Assembly: GCA_030743915.1 (NCBI GenBank)
Contig: JASLRP010000422.1
Span: forward strand, 1-22,987
DNA: 22,987 nucleotides
Source: SAR202 cluster bacterium
GTDB taxonomy: Bacteria; Chloroflexota; Dehalococcoidia; Lucifugimonadales; UBA1123
Reading direction: 5' to 3'
Position 1 is the first letter of the stretch. Each line of letters opens with the position of its first letter. Positions 14,525 through 21,214 of this stretch are shown piece by piece. Both the position numbers and the translations under genes were made by a program. The notes beneath the pieces were generated by a model. It was not told the origin of the DNA. It saw only the letters and a list, made by a program, of their open reading frames with translations, and did no database searches.

Positions 14525-15723
14525 ATCACACCCGCCGTGAACAGCCTGGTAATTTCTGATTGGGAGATTCCGAGTCGGTCCCGATAAATCTCCTGATTGT
14601 GTTGGCCCAGAGTCGGCGCCGGAGAGGAAACTTTCCAGGGCGTCTCGCTCATGGTGAATGGCGCTCCGGGGTAGGTGAGTGTTCCGGCGATAGGATGGTC
14701 GATCTCCCGGAAAAACTCGCGCCAGATGTACTGAGGGTTCTCGACGACCTCTTTTGGGTCGTGAACGACGCCGTATATCAACCTTCGCTGCTTGTGGGCT
14801 TCGTAGAAGATCTCGAATTTCTCGCGCTTCTCGAACGCCTCGGAAATAACGGCGTCGAACTCCACGGCATGTTCGACTCGGCTTTCCGGCGTTGCGAACT
14901 TATCGTCCAGCAGAGCCGGCGCGTCGAGAAATTCCGCCGTCGCCTGCCAGTCCACAGGGCCGAAGTTTATGGGCATGATGTAGCCGTCGGATACCCTGAC
15001 CGGCCCACGGGGAATTTCGCCCGTCTCTTTGGGTTGCCGCCATTTGACGACGCCAGTGTATCCGTATGCCAGGGTTGTGTCGCGGATGGCCGAGGCGACG
15101 GACTCCTGAATGGACACGTCAACCTGTTGGCCCTGACCTGTCAATTGTTGATGCATGATGGCGATGGCCGCTCCCGAAGCCGCGTTGGCTCCAGTTTTGT
15201 ACTGGGCCTGGTTCATGGCATGTTTGAGGGGTTCGCGTTCGTTGAGTCCGAATATGTACATCAGTCCGCCCAGGGCGTACTCGACGATGTCGGTGGCCTC
15301 GTAGTCGCGGTATGGCCCCGTCTGGCCGAAGTTGGAGATCGACAGCATCACCAGCGATGGGTTGATCGAACGCAATTCCTCGTAGGACAGGCCCATAGCC
15401 AGGAGCGTTCCCGGACGAAAATTCTCGACAAGCAGGTGCGAGTCTCGGACGAGTTGCTTTAGAATGTCCTGACCGGCGTCGGACTTGATGTCCAGCGTCA
15501 CCGAGCGTTTGTTAGTGTTGAGGTACAGGAACGGCAGGCTTCGATCAGGTTCGGGAACGTCTCCGGCGAAAGGGCCAGAGTTTCGAGCGGGGTCTCCGAT
15601 GCCCGGCCGCTCGACCTTGATGACCTCAGCCCCGAAGTCGGCCAGAAGTTTAGTGCAGTACGGCCCCGCAACGTGGTGGGTGAGGTCGATAACCTTGATG
15701 CCTTCGAGGGCGCCTGGGGTCAA
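14521..15723 (-). CDS. family III CoA-transferase (CaiB/BaiF) with catalytic Asp replaced by Gln
   Basis: A 400-residue CaiB/BaiF protein. The TTG start at 15723-15721 is chosen because AGGAG lies 7 bases upstream; the open frame extends to 15882 but that part would cover the promoter. Visible marks are LEGIKVIDLTHHVAGPYCTK, DFGAEVIKVERP, NKRSVTLDIKS, VENFRPGTL, SISNFGQTGPY and a C-terminal LGQHNQEI. The position of the catalytic Asp, 21 residues before TGQGQ, holds Gln174 (codon CAG at 15204-15202) in QAQYKTG. It is therefore unlikely to form the aspartyl-CoA intermediate. It may be the non-catalytic or regulatory subunit of a heteromer with the downstream paralogue. Heteromeric members such as BbsEF and SmtAB are known in the family. 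Confidence 0.92.
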   Translation of the reverse strand: MTPGALEGIKVIDLTHHVAGPYCTKLLADFGAEVIKVERPGIGDPARNSGPFAGDVPEPDRSLPFLYLNTNKRSVTLDIKSDAGQDILKQLVRDSHLLVENFRPGTLLAMGLSYEELRSINPSLVMLSISNFGQTGPYRDYEATDIVEYALGGLMYIFGLNEREPLKHAMNQAQYKTGANAASGAAIAIMHQQLTGQGQQVDVSIQESVASAIRDTTLAYGYTGVVKWRQPKETGEIPRGPVRVSDGYIMPINFGPVDWQATAEFLDAPALLDDKFATPESRVEHAVEFDAVISEAFEKREKFEIFYEAHKQRRLIYGVVHDPKEVVENPQYIWREFFREIDHPIAGTLTYPGAPFTMSETPWKVSSPAPTLGQHNQEIYRDRLGISQSEITRLFTAGVI

Positions 15724-15747
15724 ATGTCGTCTCCTGTTCGATTCTCG

Positions 15748-15776
15748 TTGGGTATTGTCGCAGGCACGATTATACA
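15748..15776 (+). promoter_or_regulatory. candidate plus-strand promoter for the sugar-acid kinase gene
   Basis: TTGGGT (15748-15753), a 17-bp spacer and TATACA (15771-15776). The -10 shares bases with the minus-strand TATAAT of the CoA-transferase promoter. The kinase start is 34 bp downstream. Confidence 0.42.
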
Positions 15777-15797
15777 GGCGGATTGCCATTGGTGGAA
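15769..15797 (-). promoter_or_regulatory. promoter of the CoA-transferase pair
   Basis: On the minus strand a perfect -10 TATAAT (15774-15769) with TG just before it. The -35 at a 17-bp distance (TTCCAC, 15797-15792) is poor. The TTG start is 46 bp downstream. Confidence 0.5.
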
Positions 15798-15809
15798 GGA
15801 AGCGTTGAT

Positions 15810-17096
15810 TTGAGCCAAACGCGAATCGGAGTGGTTGCTGATGATCTGACCGGCGCGCTGGACACCGCAGGGGCTTTCGCATCGCGGGGTTTAAGGTCCA
15901 GAGTCCTCACCGCGCCCGCGGACAAGATGGACGCCCGATTCGATGGAGACGTGGCAATCGTCAACACTCACACACGGAATGTCGATGCCGCCCTGGCAAT
16001 CGCTCCGGCGCATCGAGCCGCCAAGGAGTTGTCAGACTCCGGTTGGAGCCGCCTTTACAAGAAAGTCGATTCCACGGCGCGAGGCAACCTGGCCGCTGAG
16101 TGCAAGGCCGTCATGGACGCTCAGGAGGCTGTGGCGGCCATCGTGTGTCCTGCGTTCCCCCGGATGGGCCGGACTGTGGTTGACGGCATTCTGATGGTGA
16201 ATGGCGCGCCTGTGACTCAGAGCATCGAAGGCTCGGACGATCTGTCGGCGGTCCCGTCGGACTCTCTGCTCGAACTCATGACCTTGGAGGAGGAGTTGAC
16301 GCCCGGACTTGTCCCGCTGTCTGTGGTGAGGGAGGGAGTTAAAGAAGTTCGGTCGAAAGTATCCAAGTTGATCGAACGGGGATGCAACGCCCTCGTGATC
16401 GATGCCGAGACCGACTCCGATCTGCAAACCATCGCTGAATATTCAAAGGGTTGCCCAGATTACTTGCTTGTTGGCTCGGCAGGGCTGGCTTACGCGGTTG
16501 GAAATCTGTTCAGGCGCGACAACGAATTCGTCATCGGGAACATCAGGACGAATTCTCCACTTGTCATCGTCGCAGGAAGTCGCCACCAGGCCACCAGAGT
16601 CCAGGTTGAGGCAATTTCCAGCGCCGGCGTTGCTGAGGTCATCTCGTTGAATCCTGAGCCTGCGCTGGGCGAGAGGATGGAACGTATCGGATATTCCAGA
16701 GAGGTCATGGTCGAGCTTGAACGGTGTATTTCTGCTGGTCGAAACGTCGTGTTGGAATGGGACCAACAGGCAAGGCACCCCGATCCGGTTTCACAAGAAG
16801 AAGCAACCACGCTGGCGAATTTTGCGGGCCTTCTGGTCTACGGTATCGCTCGCAGAGCATACTTGGGCGGCCTGATCATCGCGGGAGGGGACACTGCGTT
16901 CGGAGTTCTGCGAGCGCTGGGCGCGTCCACTGTGGACGTTCTGGGCGAACTCGAGGCTGGAGCGCCGTTGGGATCAATCTGTGACGGGATCGGCGCTGGG
17001 TTGACCCTCGTAACCAAAGCCGGGGGCTTCGGGGATGAAGGGTTGTTCGTTCGAGCGTTAGAGGCCATCGGCCCTTCCGGCGCGCCTTCAAGCTGA
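15810..17096 (+). CDS. four-carbon acid sugar kinase family protein (DUF1537/OtnK-like)
   Basis: An ATP-dependent kinase of the four-carbon acid sugar kinase family, which phosphorylates acids such as erythronate or threonate or their derivatives. From the TTG at 15810 (AAGGA 9 bases upstream) the protein is about 428 residues, the family norm; an in-frame TTG at 15783 would add nine. The N-terminal substrate-binding domain starts IGVVADDLTGALDTAG, with the signature ADDLTGA at about 10-16, then KKVDSTARGN (about 84-93) and CPAFPRMGRTVVDG. The C-terminal nucleotide-binding domain has IVAGSRH, IIAGGDTA (about 358-365) and VTKAGGFGDE (about 402-411). It diverges from the CoA-transferase pair and precedes a D-2-hydroxyacid dehydrogenase, which suggests one sugar-acid breakdown route. 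The exact substrate is unknown. Confidence 0.93.
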   Translation: MSQTRIGVVADDLTGALDTAGAFASRGLRSRVLTAPADKMDARFDGDVAIVNTHTRNVDAALAIAPAHRAAKELSDSGWSRLYKKVDSTARGNLAAECKAVMDAQEAVAAIVCPAFPRMGRTVVDGILMVNGAPVTQSIEGSDDLSAVPSDSLLELMTLEEELTPGLVPLSVVREGVKEVRSKVSKLIERGCNALVIDAETDSDLQTIAEYSKGCPDYLLVGSAGLAYAVGNLFRRDNEFVIGNIRTNSPLVIVAGSRHQATRVQVEAISSAGVAEVISLNPEPALGERMERIGYSREVMVELERCISAGRNVVLEWDQQARHPDPVSQEEATTLANFAGLLVYGIARRAYLGGLIIAGGDTAFGVLRALGASTVDVLGELEAGAPLGSICDGIGAGLTLVTKAGGFGDEGLFVRALEAIGPSGAPSS

Positions 17097-17102
17097 ACCC
17101 GG

Positions 17103-17131
17103 TTGCCGGGGCCGTCCTGCCGCCTTATAAT
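17103..17131 (+). promoter_or_regulatory. sigma70-type promoter of the D-2-hydroxyacid dehydrogenase gene
   Basis: TTGCCG (17103-17108), a 17-bp spacer and a perfect TATAAT (17126-17131). Transcription would start near 17138, about 77 bases before the ATG. It lies in the 118-bp gap after the sugar-acid kinase gene. Confidence 0.6.
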
Positions 17132-17139
17132 TGGCCTTG

Positions 17140-17175
17140 TCAGCCGCCGGTGGCGTGGCTGATTCCAATTAGCCA
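17140..17175 (+). promoter_or_regulatory. hairpin and operator-like near-palindrome in the dehydrogenase leader
   Basis: TCAGCCGCC and GGC-GT-GGCTGA (17140-17162) can form a hairpin with a two-base bulge and a GGT loop. Overlapping it, TGGCTGATTC/CAATTAGCCA (17156-17175) is a 20-bp near-palindrome with 8 of 10 matching pairs, typical in size for a repressor site. It would lie about +19 to +38 from the predicted transcription start. Confidence 0.4.
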
Positions 17176-17214
17176 GCCATCACGTTTTCAAATTATTCAC
17201 CCACGGGAGGAATC

Positions 17215-18198
17215 ATGGGCGCTCAAGTTATTATTTATGGACCCGACGAATCTGTTCTGGAGGCATTTCTGGAGATCAAACCAGAAGGGGTAGAAGTAGG
17301 GTGGGTCAACTCCGACGATTCGATAGACGACCAGGCTGCGCAGATGCAAGACGCCGTAGCGTTGATAGTCGCGGGACGGGGCAGGCCAACGGTGGAACTT
17401 GCCGCCAAGTGTCCGAACCTCAAGCTCGTTCAGACAACCAGCGCTGGCACTGACTATCTGGATAAAGTTGGTCTCGGAGAACTGGGCATCAAGGTGTCTA
17501 ATAACGGAGGCGGGAACGCCGTCGCCGTCGCAGAGCATACGATGGGCCTGATCGTCAGCACCATCAGGAAACTCCAGCTTCAGTTCAATGCGGTTGCCGC
17601 TGGCGAGTGGGCGGGCGACATTCGGAACCAGTGGTTCTCTCAGGCTCATGAGATCGCAGGCAAGACCGTTGGAATCATTGGCCTGGGCCGCATTGGTTCC
17701 AGGGTAGCCCGGCGCCTTCAGGGCTGGGAGTGCGAGGTCGTGTATCACGACATCATTGACATATCTGCTGAAACGGAAGAGGAATTGCACGTCACAAAGC
17801 TGCCTCTGGACGAGGTGCTTCAGACATCCGATGTCATCACCCTGCACGTTCCTCTGGGCACGCAGACACGACACATGATCAGCGATCGCGAGTTTGAGAT
17901 GATGAAGCCGACAGTCATCTTCATCAACGCCTGCCGTGGCCCTGTCGTTGACGAAGCGGCGCTAATTCGCGCTCTGAACGATAACCAGATTGCCGCCGCC
18001 GGACTCGATGTTCTGGAGCAGGAACCCACGCCTGTGGACAACCCCCTGCTGAAGATGGACAACGTGCTGGTCACGCCTCACCTGGCGGCTTTCTCACAGG
18101 AAGCCGGAGAGAAGAGCCGGATGTTCGCCATCACCAACTCTGCGAGAGTAGCTGGCGGTGACGAGCCTGACTCGGTCGTTCCTTCGACCGACTTCTAG
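17215..18198 (+). CDS. D-2-hydroxyacid dehydrogenase, NAD-binding
   Basis: Interconverts a D-2-hydroxyacid and its 2-oxoacid with NAD(P). The 327-residue length and domain order fit the family: an outer catalytic domain, then the Rossmann domain with GLGRIG (156-161), followed by the return to the catalytic domain. The catalytic trio is present: Arg241 in NACRGPVVDE, Glu270 in DVLEQEP and His289 in TPHLAA. ATG 17215 has GGAGG four bases upstream. It has its own promoter and sits 118 bp after the sugar-acid kinase. The substrate cannot be fixed; phosphoglycerate, glyoxylate/hydroxypyruvate or a longer D-hydroxy acid are possible. Context favours a catabolic role with the neighbouring kinase. 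Confidence 0.94.
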   Translation: MGAQVIIYGPDESVLEAFLEIKPEGVEVGWVNSDDSIDDQAAQMQDAVALIVAGRGRPTVELAAKCPNLKLVQTTSAGTDYLDKVGLGELGIKVSNNGGGNAVAVAEHTMGLIVSTIRKLQLQFNAVAAGEWAGDIRNQWFSQAHEIAGKTVGIIGLGRIGSRVARRLQGWECEVVYHDIIDISAETEEELHVTKLPLDEVLQTSDVITLHVPLGTQTRHMISDREFEMMKPTVIFINACRGPVVDEAALIRALNDNQIAAAGLDVLEQEPTPVDNPLLKMDNVLVTPHLAAFSQEAGEKSRMFAITNSARVAGGDEPDSVVPSTDF

Positions 18199-18228
18199 CG
18201 TCCAGCGTTGAACCGAAAGGTTTGAGAA

Positions 18229-18612
18229 TTGGACTTTCGGTACTACGGCATCGCCGAGCTTGCCATAGTAGTGTCTGACATCGAACGGGCCAAGGAGTTC
18301 TACGTGGGACTCCTTGGCTTCGAGGCGACTGACTACGAGTTCGGCAAAGGTTCGGCAATCGTCAAGATTGGCGAGAATTGGTATCTTGGCCTCTGGGAAC
18401 CGGCGAGTGGCGCAGTGACTTCCTGTCACCGGAGCGCAGCGCCGATTACTTCGGCAACTCCGTCGCGCCCACGCATCCGGTTTTCGCCGTCCATCAGGAC
18501 GATGCGGCGAAGATCGCAGAGCGATTGACGGGAGCGTGATACGAGGTGGATGGGCCGATGCCGCATGGCGACGGCTCGATGCGCCGGATGCCATCTGTGC
18601 AATTTCGATTAG
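18229..18612 (+). pseudogene. broken VOC/glyoxalase family gene
   Basis: The TTG at 18229 (AAGG about 8 bases upstream) begins a clear VOC-domain N-terminus: GIAELAIVVSDIERAKEFYVGLLGFEATDYE, split here as GIAELAIVVSDIERAKEFY then VGLLGFEATDYE, followed by IVKIGENWYLGLWEP. Around 18396-18411 the similarity moves to another frame, which reads GEWRSDFLSPERSADYF and THPVFAVHQDDAAKIAERL. That frame then hits TGA at 18537-18539, where the family would have Gly (one base change from GGA), and continues YEVDGPMPHGDGSMRRMP and SVQFR before decaying near the next gene's ribosome site. One frameshift plus one nonsense change means no full-length product. Sequencing or assembly error is an alternative, but it would need two errors. 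The first frame alone encodes 99 residues. Confidence 0.75.
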
Positions 18613-18624
18613 GGAGCGAGTTTG

Positions 18625-19125
18625 ATGGTCTCTACAAGAATTGATAACTTCACGATTCGACCGGCTGAGGTAGAGGACACTCCGCTAATACTGTCACTGA
18701 TCAAAGGATTGGCCGAGTACGAGAAACTTGCGCACGAAGTCGTCGCCACGGAAGAGATGTTGCGCGAAACGCTGTTTGGCGCGCGACCTGCGGCAGAAGT
18801 GGCGCTCGGGTACTTTGGCGGCGAGCCAGTCGGTTTTGCGCTGTTTTTTCAGAATTATTCGACATTCCTCGGACGTCCGGGTATCTACCTTGAGGACTTA
18901 TTCGTATACCCCGATATGCGCGGGAAAGGATTTGGGGGCGTATTGCTTGCTTATCTAGCGCATCTGGCCAAAGAACGAAACTGTGGCCGTCTGGAGTGGT
19001 CAGTTCTTGATTGGAATGAGCCTGCGTTAAAGTTCTACAGGTCAATCGGAGCCGTTCCAATGGACGAATGGACTGTGAATCGTGTTACGGGAGAAAGACT
19101 AGACAGCCTGGCAGCCAGATTCTGA
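18625..19125 (+). CDS. GNAT family N-acetyltransferase (SAT1-like)
   Basis: Transfers an acetyl group from acetyl-CoA to a primary amine of a small molecule. The 166-residue protein starts at ATG 18625, with GGGAG about 8 bases upstream; an adjacent TTG at 18622 is less likely. The GNAT order is visible: IRPAEVEDTPLILSLIKGLA, then YLEDLFVYPDMRGKGFGG with the acetyl-CoA loop R99-G-K-G-F-G104, then RLEWSVLDWNEPALKFYRS and IGAVPMDEWTVNR. The tail EWTVNRVTGERL is characteristic of the spermidine/spermine acetyltransferase-like branch (also thialysine acetyltransferases). It follows the broken VOC gene on the same strand. The polyamine-like substrate is a family-based guess. Confidence 0.93.
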   Translation: MVSTRIDNFTIRPAEVEDTPLILSLIKGLAEYEKLAHEVVATEEMLRETLFGARPAAEVALGYFGGEPVGFALFFQNYSTFLGRPGIYLEDLFVYPDMRGKGFGGVLLAYLAHLAKERNCGRLEWSVLDWNEPALKFYRSIGAVPMDEWTVNRVTGERLDSLAARF

Positions 19126-19248
19126 ATGCACGGCTGGACCGTAGCGTGTGCCGCGAAGGCGTTGTTGGTCGTTTAGATCAGCGCGTTGTGTGGGTTGTTG
19201 ATTAGTTTTGACGGCAAATCTGCCAGTTAGCCGTTGGTCCCCGCTTCG

Positions 19249-19914
19249 TTAGTCTCGCTGGATACCGACCTTCTTTAGCAGATCAAGCGGCGCGGCGTCC
19301 AATAGCGACACGGCCTCCTTCTGATCCATGCCTGAGCCAAGAGCCACCGACATGGCGTACTCTCGTGTCATGAGGTCTGCGGGGGCGTGCGCGTCGGAGT
19401 CCAGCACCATCCTTGCGCCTGCGGCTTTGGCAGTCTTCACCACATGACCGTTGGCCGCGCTGTGGCCTCTGCGCGACGTGACTTCAAGAAACACGCCGTT
19501 CCGGGCCGCTATGCTGGCTTCCTCCGGCGTGATGAGGCCTGGATGGGCCAGAATGTCCACGTGCTGGGACGTGACGGATGCCAGATTGGTCCCAGCCACC
19601 ACAGGTTCAGTGATGGTCTCTCCGTGGACGTTGACGACCCGCGCTCCGAGCCTGCGGGCTTCCTGGGCGAGCATGTCGATGTCCTCGGCGGGTGTGTGGG
19701 TGATCTCGACTCCAGGCAGTGCGAGAATATCCCAGCGTTTGGAGGCCATCTCGCAGTCCACTTTCAGCGTCTTGAGCACAAACTCCATGTTTCCCGGCCC
19801 GACATGATCGGTTATTGCCATGACCTGATATCCGATATGCATGGCTCGCCGGATAAGCTCGATGGGCGCCAGCACTCCGTCGCTGAGGAAGGTGTGGGTG
19901 TGGAAGTCGTGCAA
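19249..19914 (-). CDS. PHP-domain metal-dependent phosphoesterase
   Basis: A 221-residue PHP-family hydrolase, probably a phosphatase acting on a small phosphorylated metabolite. Metal-binding residues are visible in order: His5 and His7 (DFHTHT), Asp12, His37 (ITDHVG), Glu70 (GVEITH), His97 (VNVHGE), His124 (ILAHPGL), and Asp174 and His176 (DSDAHAP). The full set suggests an active tri-metal centre. The start is TTG 19914-19912 with AGGAG 8 bases upstream; starting later would remove His5 and His7. It is the last gene of the UbiD-UbiA-UbiX-TPP unit, 15 bp after the TPP gene. It converges with the GNAT gene across a 123-bp gap in which no clear terminator was found. Histidinol phosphatase is a relative, but there is no his gene nearby. 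Confidence 0.9.
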   Translation of the reverse strand: MHDFHTHTFLSDGVLAPIELIRRAMHIGYQVMAITDHVGPGNMEFVLKTLKVDCEMASKRWDILALPGVEITHTPAEDIDMLAQEARRLGARVVNVHGETITEPVVAGTNLASVTSQHVDILAHPGLITPEEASIAARNGVFLEVTSRRGHSAANGHVVKTAKAAGARMVLDSDAHAPADLMTREYAMSVALGSGMDQKEAVSLLDAAPLDLLKKVGIQRD

Positions 19915-19929
19915 GTTATGTTCTCCTGG

Positions 19930-20499
19930 TCAGGAATGGGCTGACAGATTTGACGCCAGGCGTTTCATCGCTTCGCCTGTGTTGCCGGTGTAAAATCCAG
20001 GCGCCCCTTCGGGATGATTGACCTTCAGGCAAACGAATACGGGGCCTTTTTCGTTCATTATGCGGGGCAGGTCACTGGCCATCTCCTCCAGATCGTCGAA
20101 TTCGTAAGAGGCGGCGAATCCCGCATCCTCGGCCATGCCTGCGAGGTCGAACCTTCCGGTTCCAGGGACCGGCTGGCCTCCGGTGGTGAAGTAGGCTCCG
20201 TCTTCGAAGACGAAGTGGACGAGGTTCTCCGGCGCGGCGCCTGCGATGGTGACCAGCGAGCCGAGATTCATGAGCAGGCTGCCGTCGCCATCGAGGATCA
20301 CGATCTTTTTCTCAGGCTGCGCCAGAGCGATTCCAAGCGCCACGGAAGACGCTTTGCTCATGGCCCCGAATATCGGCAAGTCGAGGTCGGGGTTCTCGGT
20401 GACCGACTCCCAGTACCGATTGGGAGTCATTGTGCTGACGACCACAGCGTCGCCTCGCTCGCGGCTGATGGCCTTCACCGCGTCCAGGGATGAGATCAT
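19930..20499 (-). CDS. thiamine diphosphate-binding domain protein (sulfopyruvate/phosphonopyruvate decarboxylase beta-like)
   Basis: A 189-residue stand-alone PP domain of thiamine-diphosphate-dependent enzymes. The cofactor motif GDGSLLMNLGSLVTIAG starts at Gly71, and the far end that binds metal and cofactor reads FEDGAYFTTGGQ, with Asp100 where many relatives have Asn. The size and sequence resemble ComE, the beta subunit of sulfopyruvate decarboxylase, and the C-terminal half of phosphonopyruvate decarboxylase. The PYR domain that carries the Glu needed to activate the cofactor is not encoded next to it, so a partner must come from elsewhere. ATG 20499 has GGAG 10 bases upstream. It is 80 bp after ubiX and 15 bp before the PHP gene. 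Its role beside quinone genes is unclear. Confidence 0.86.
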   Translation of the reverse strand: MISSLDAVKAISRERGDAVVVSTMTPNRYWESVTENPDLDLPIFGAMSKASSVALGIALAQPEKKIVILDGDGSLLMNLGSLVTIAGAAPENLVHFVFEDGAYFTTGGQPVPGTGRFDLAGMAEDAGFAASYEFDDLEEMASDLPRIMNEKGPVFVCLKVNHPEGAPGFYTGNTGEAMKRLASNLSAHS

Positions 20500-20582
20500 A
20501 AGACGTTCACTCCAGTGATGTTGGGCAATTTCATTCGGGGATTGAGAATCTTATCCAACTGAGCCAGGAATCGCGGCGATCA
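20496..20582 (-). other. open frame of 27 codons continuing past the ubiX stop
   Basis: After the TGA of ubiX (20582-20580) the same frame stays open for 27 codons, with coding-like residues RFLAQLDKILNPRMK followed by LPNITGVNVL. It ends in a TGA that overlaps the next gene's ATG (ATGA, 20499-20496). No good separate start was seen. It may be chance, a decayed tail, or a rarely read-through extension. Confidence 0.25.
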
Positions 20583-21179
20583 AAGGTTTCCTGGGCCGCG
20601 ATATTGAAGGTGTTCGGGCAGGGTGTCTGTCACTCCCAGGGCCGACACGACGCGGTGGGCGAAGTATTCGGCGATCTGCTCCACGTACTCAAGCTTGAGG
20701 TAGAAAGGCGGGTCCGGAGGCATGATTTTCACTCCGAGGTTCGCCAGCTTCGCCATGTTCTCCAGGTGGATCGCGCTCAGGGGAGTCTCACGGGTCATCA
20801 GCGTCAGAGGCCTGCGTTCTTTCATACATACGTCGGCGCAGCGGCGGATGAGGTTATCTGACATTCCGTGAGCGATGGCCGCGAGAGTCGCCATGCTGCA
20901 CGGCACGATGGCCATTCCCCGAGTTGGAAACGACCCGCTGGCAACGGGCGCGGTGATTTGTTGAGGCGGATAATACTGGAACAGGTCGGAATCGCGCCAG
21001 CGTTCAAGGGCCGACCCGAAGGACTCGTCCATCTCTTCCTGCCAAACGATGCGGGCCGCTGAGGAGGCGGATACGATGGTTGGAGTGGATGATTCCAAAA
21101 GCATGTCGATGGTCTGTTTTGCTATCGACACGCCGCTGGCGCCGGTAATTCCGACGATGACAGGCAGGGCGTCGCTCAT
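20580..21179 (-). CDS. ubiX: flavin prenyltransferase UbiX
   Basis: Joins dimethylallyl phosphate to FMN to make prenylated FMN, the cofactor of UbiD decarboxylases. The 199 residues are the normal length. Visible marks are GITGASG (10-16, phosphate/FMN loop), ASGSF (80-84), VPCSMATLAAIAHGMSDNLI (92-111, 20 residues), KERRPLTLMTRETPLS (120-135) and HLENM (138-142). ATG 21179 has AAAAGG about 8 bases upstream. It lies 35 bp after ubiA, and the UbiD that would need its cofactor is encoded two genes upstream in the same unit. The assignment is firm. Confidence 0.97.
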   Translation of the reverse strand: MSDALPVIVGITGASGVSIAKQTIDMLLESSTPTIVSASSAARIVWQEEMDESFGSALERWRDSDLFQYYPPQQITAPVASGSFPTRGMAIVPCSMATLAAIAHGMSDNLIRRCADVCMKERRPLTLMTRETPLSAIHLENMAKLANLGVKIMPPDPPFYLKLEYVEQIAEYFAHRVVSALGVTDTLPEHLQYRGPGNL

Positions 21180-21214
21180 GATTCGAGCCTTTTTTCTAAC
21201 ATCTCAAGAATGAT

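Noticed and set aside
13568..14587. Plus-strand open frame of 339 codons
   Set aside because: It lies antisense to the first CoA-transferase, whose sequence shows clear family motifs. The antisense product has no recognisable domain and reflects codon bias.
14560..15462. Plus-strand open frame of 300 codons
   Set aside because: Antisense to the second CoA-transferase, with no family features and no ribosome site.
15724..15882. N-terminal extension of the second CoA-transferase frame
   Set aside because: It would cover the divergent promoter and is Arg-rich, non-family sequence; TTG 15723 has a good ribosome site.
19126..19248. Terminator between the converging GNAT and PHP genes
   Set aside because: Only weak stems (for example GGCA-AATC-TGCC) without a T-run were found; nothing that can be supported.
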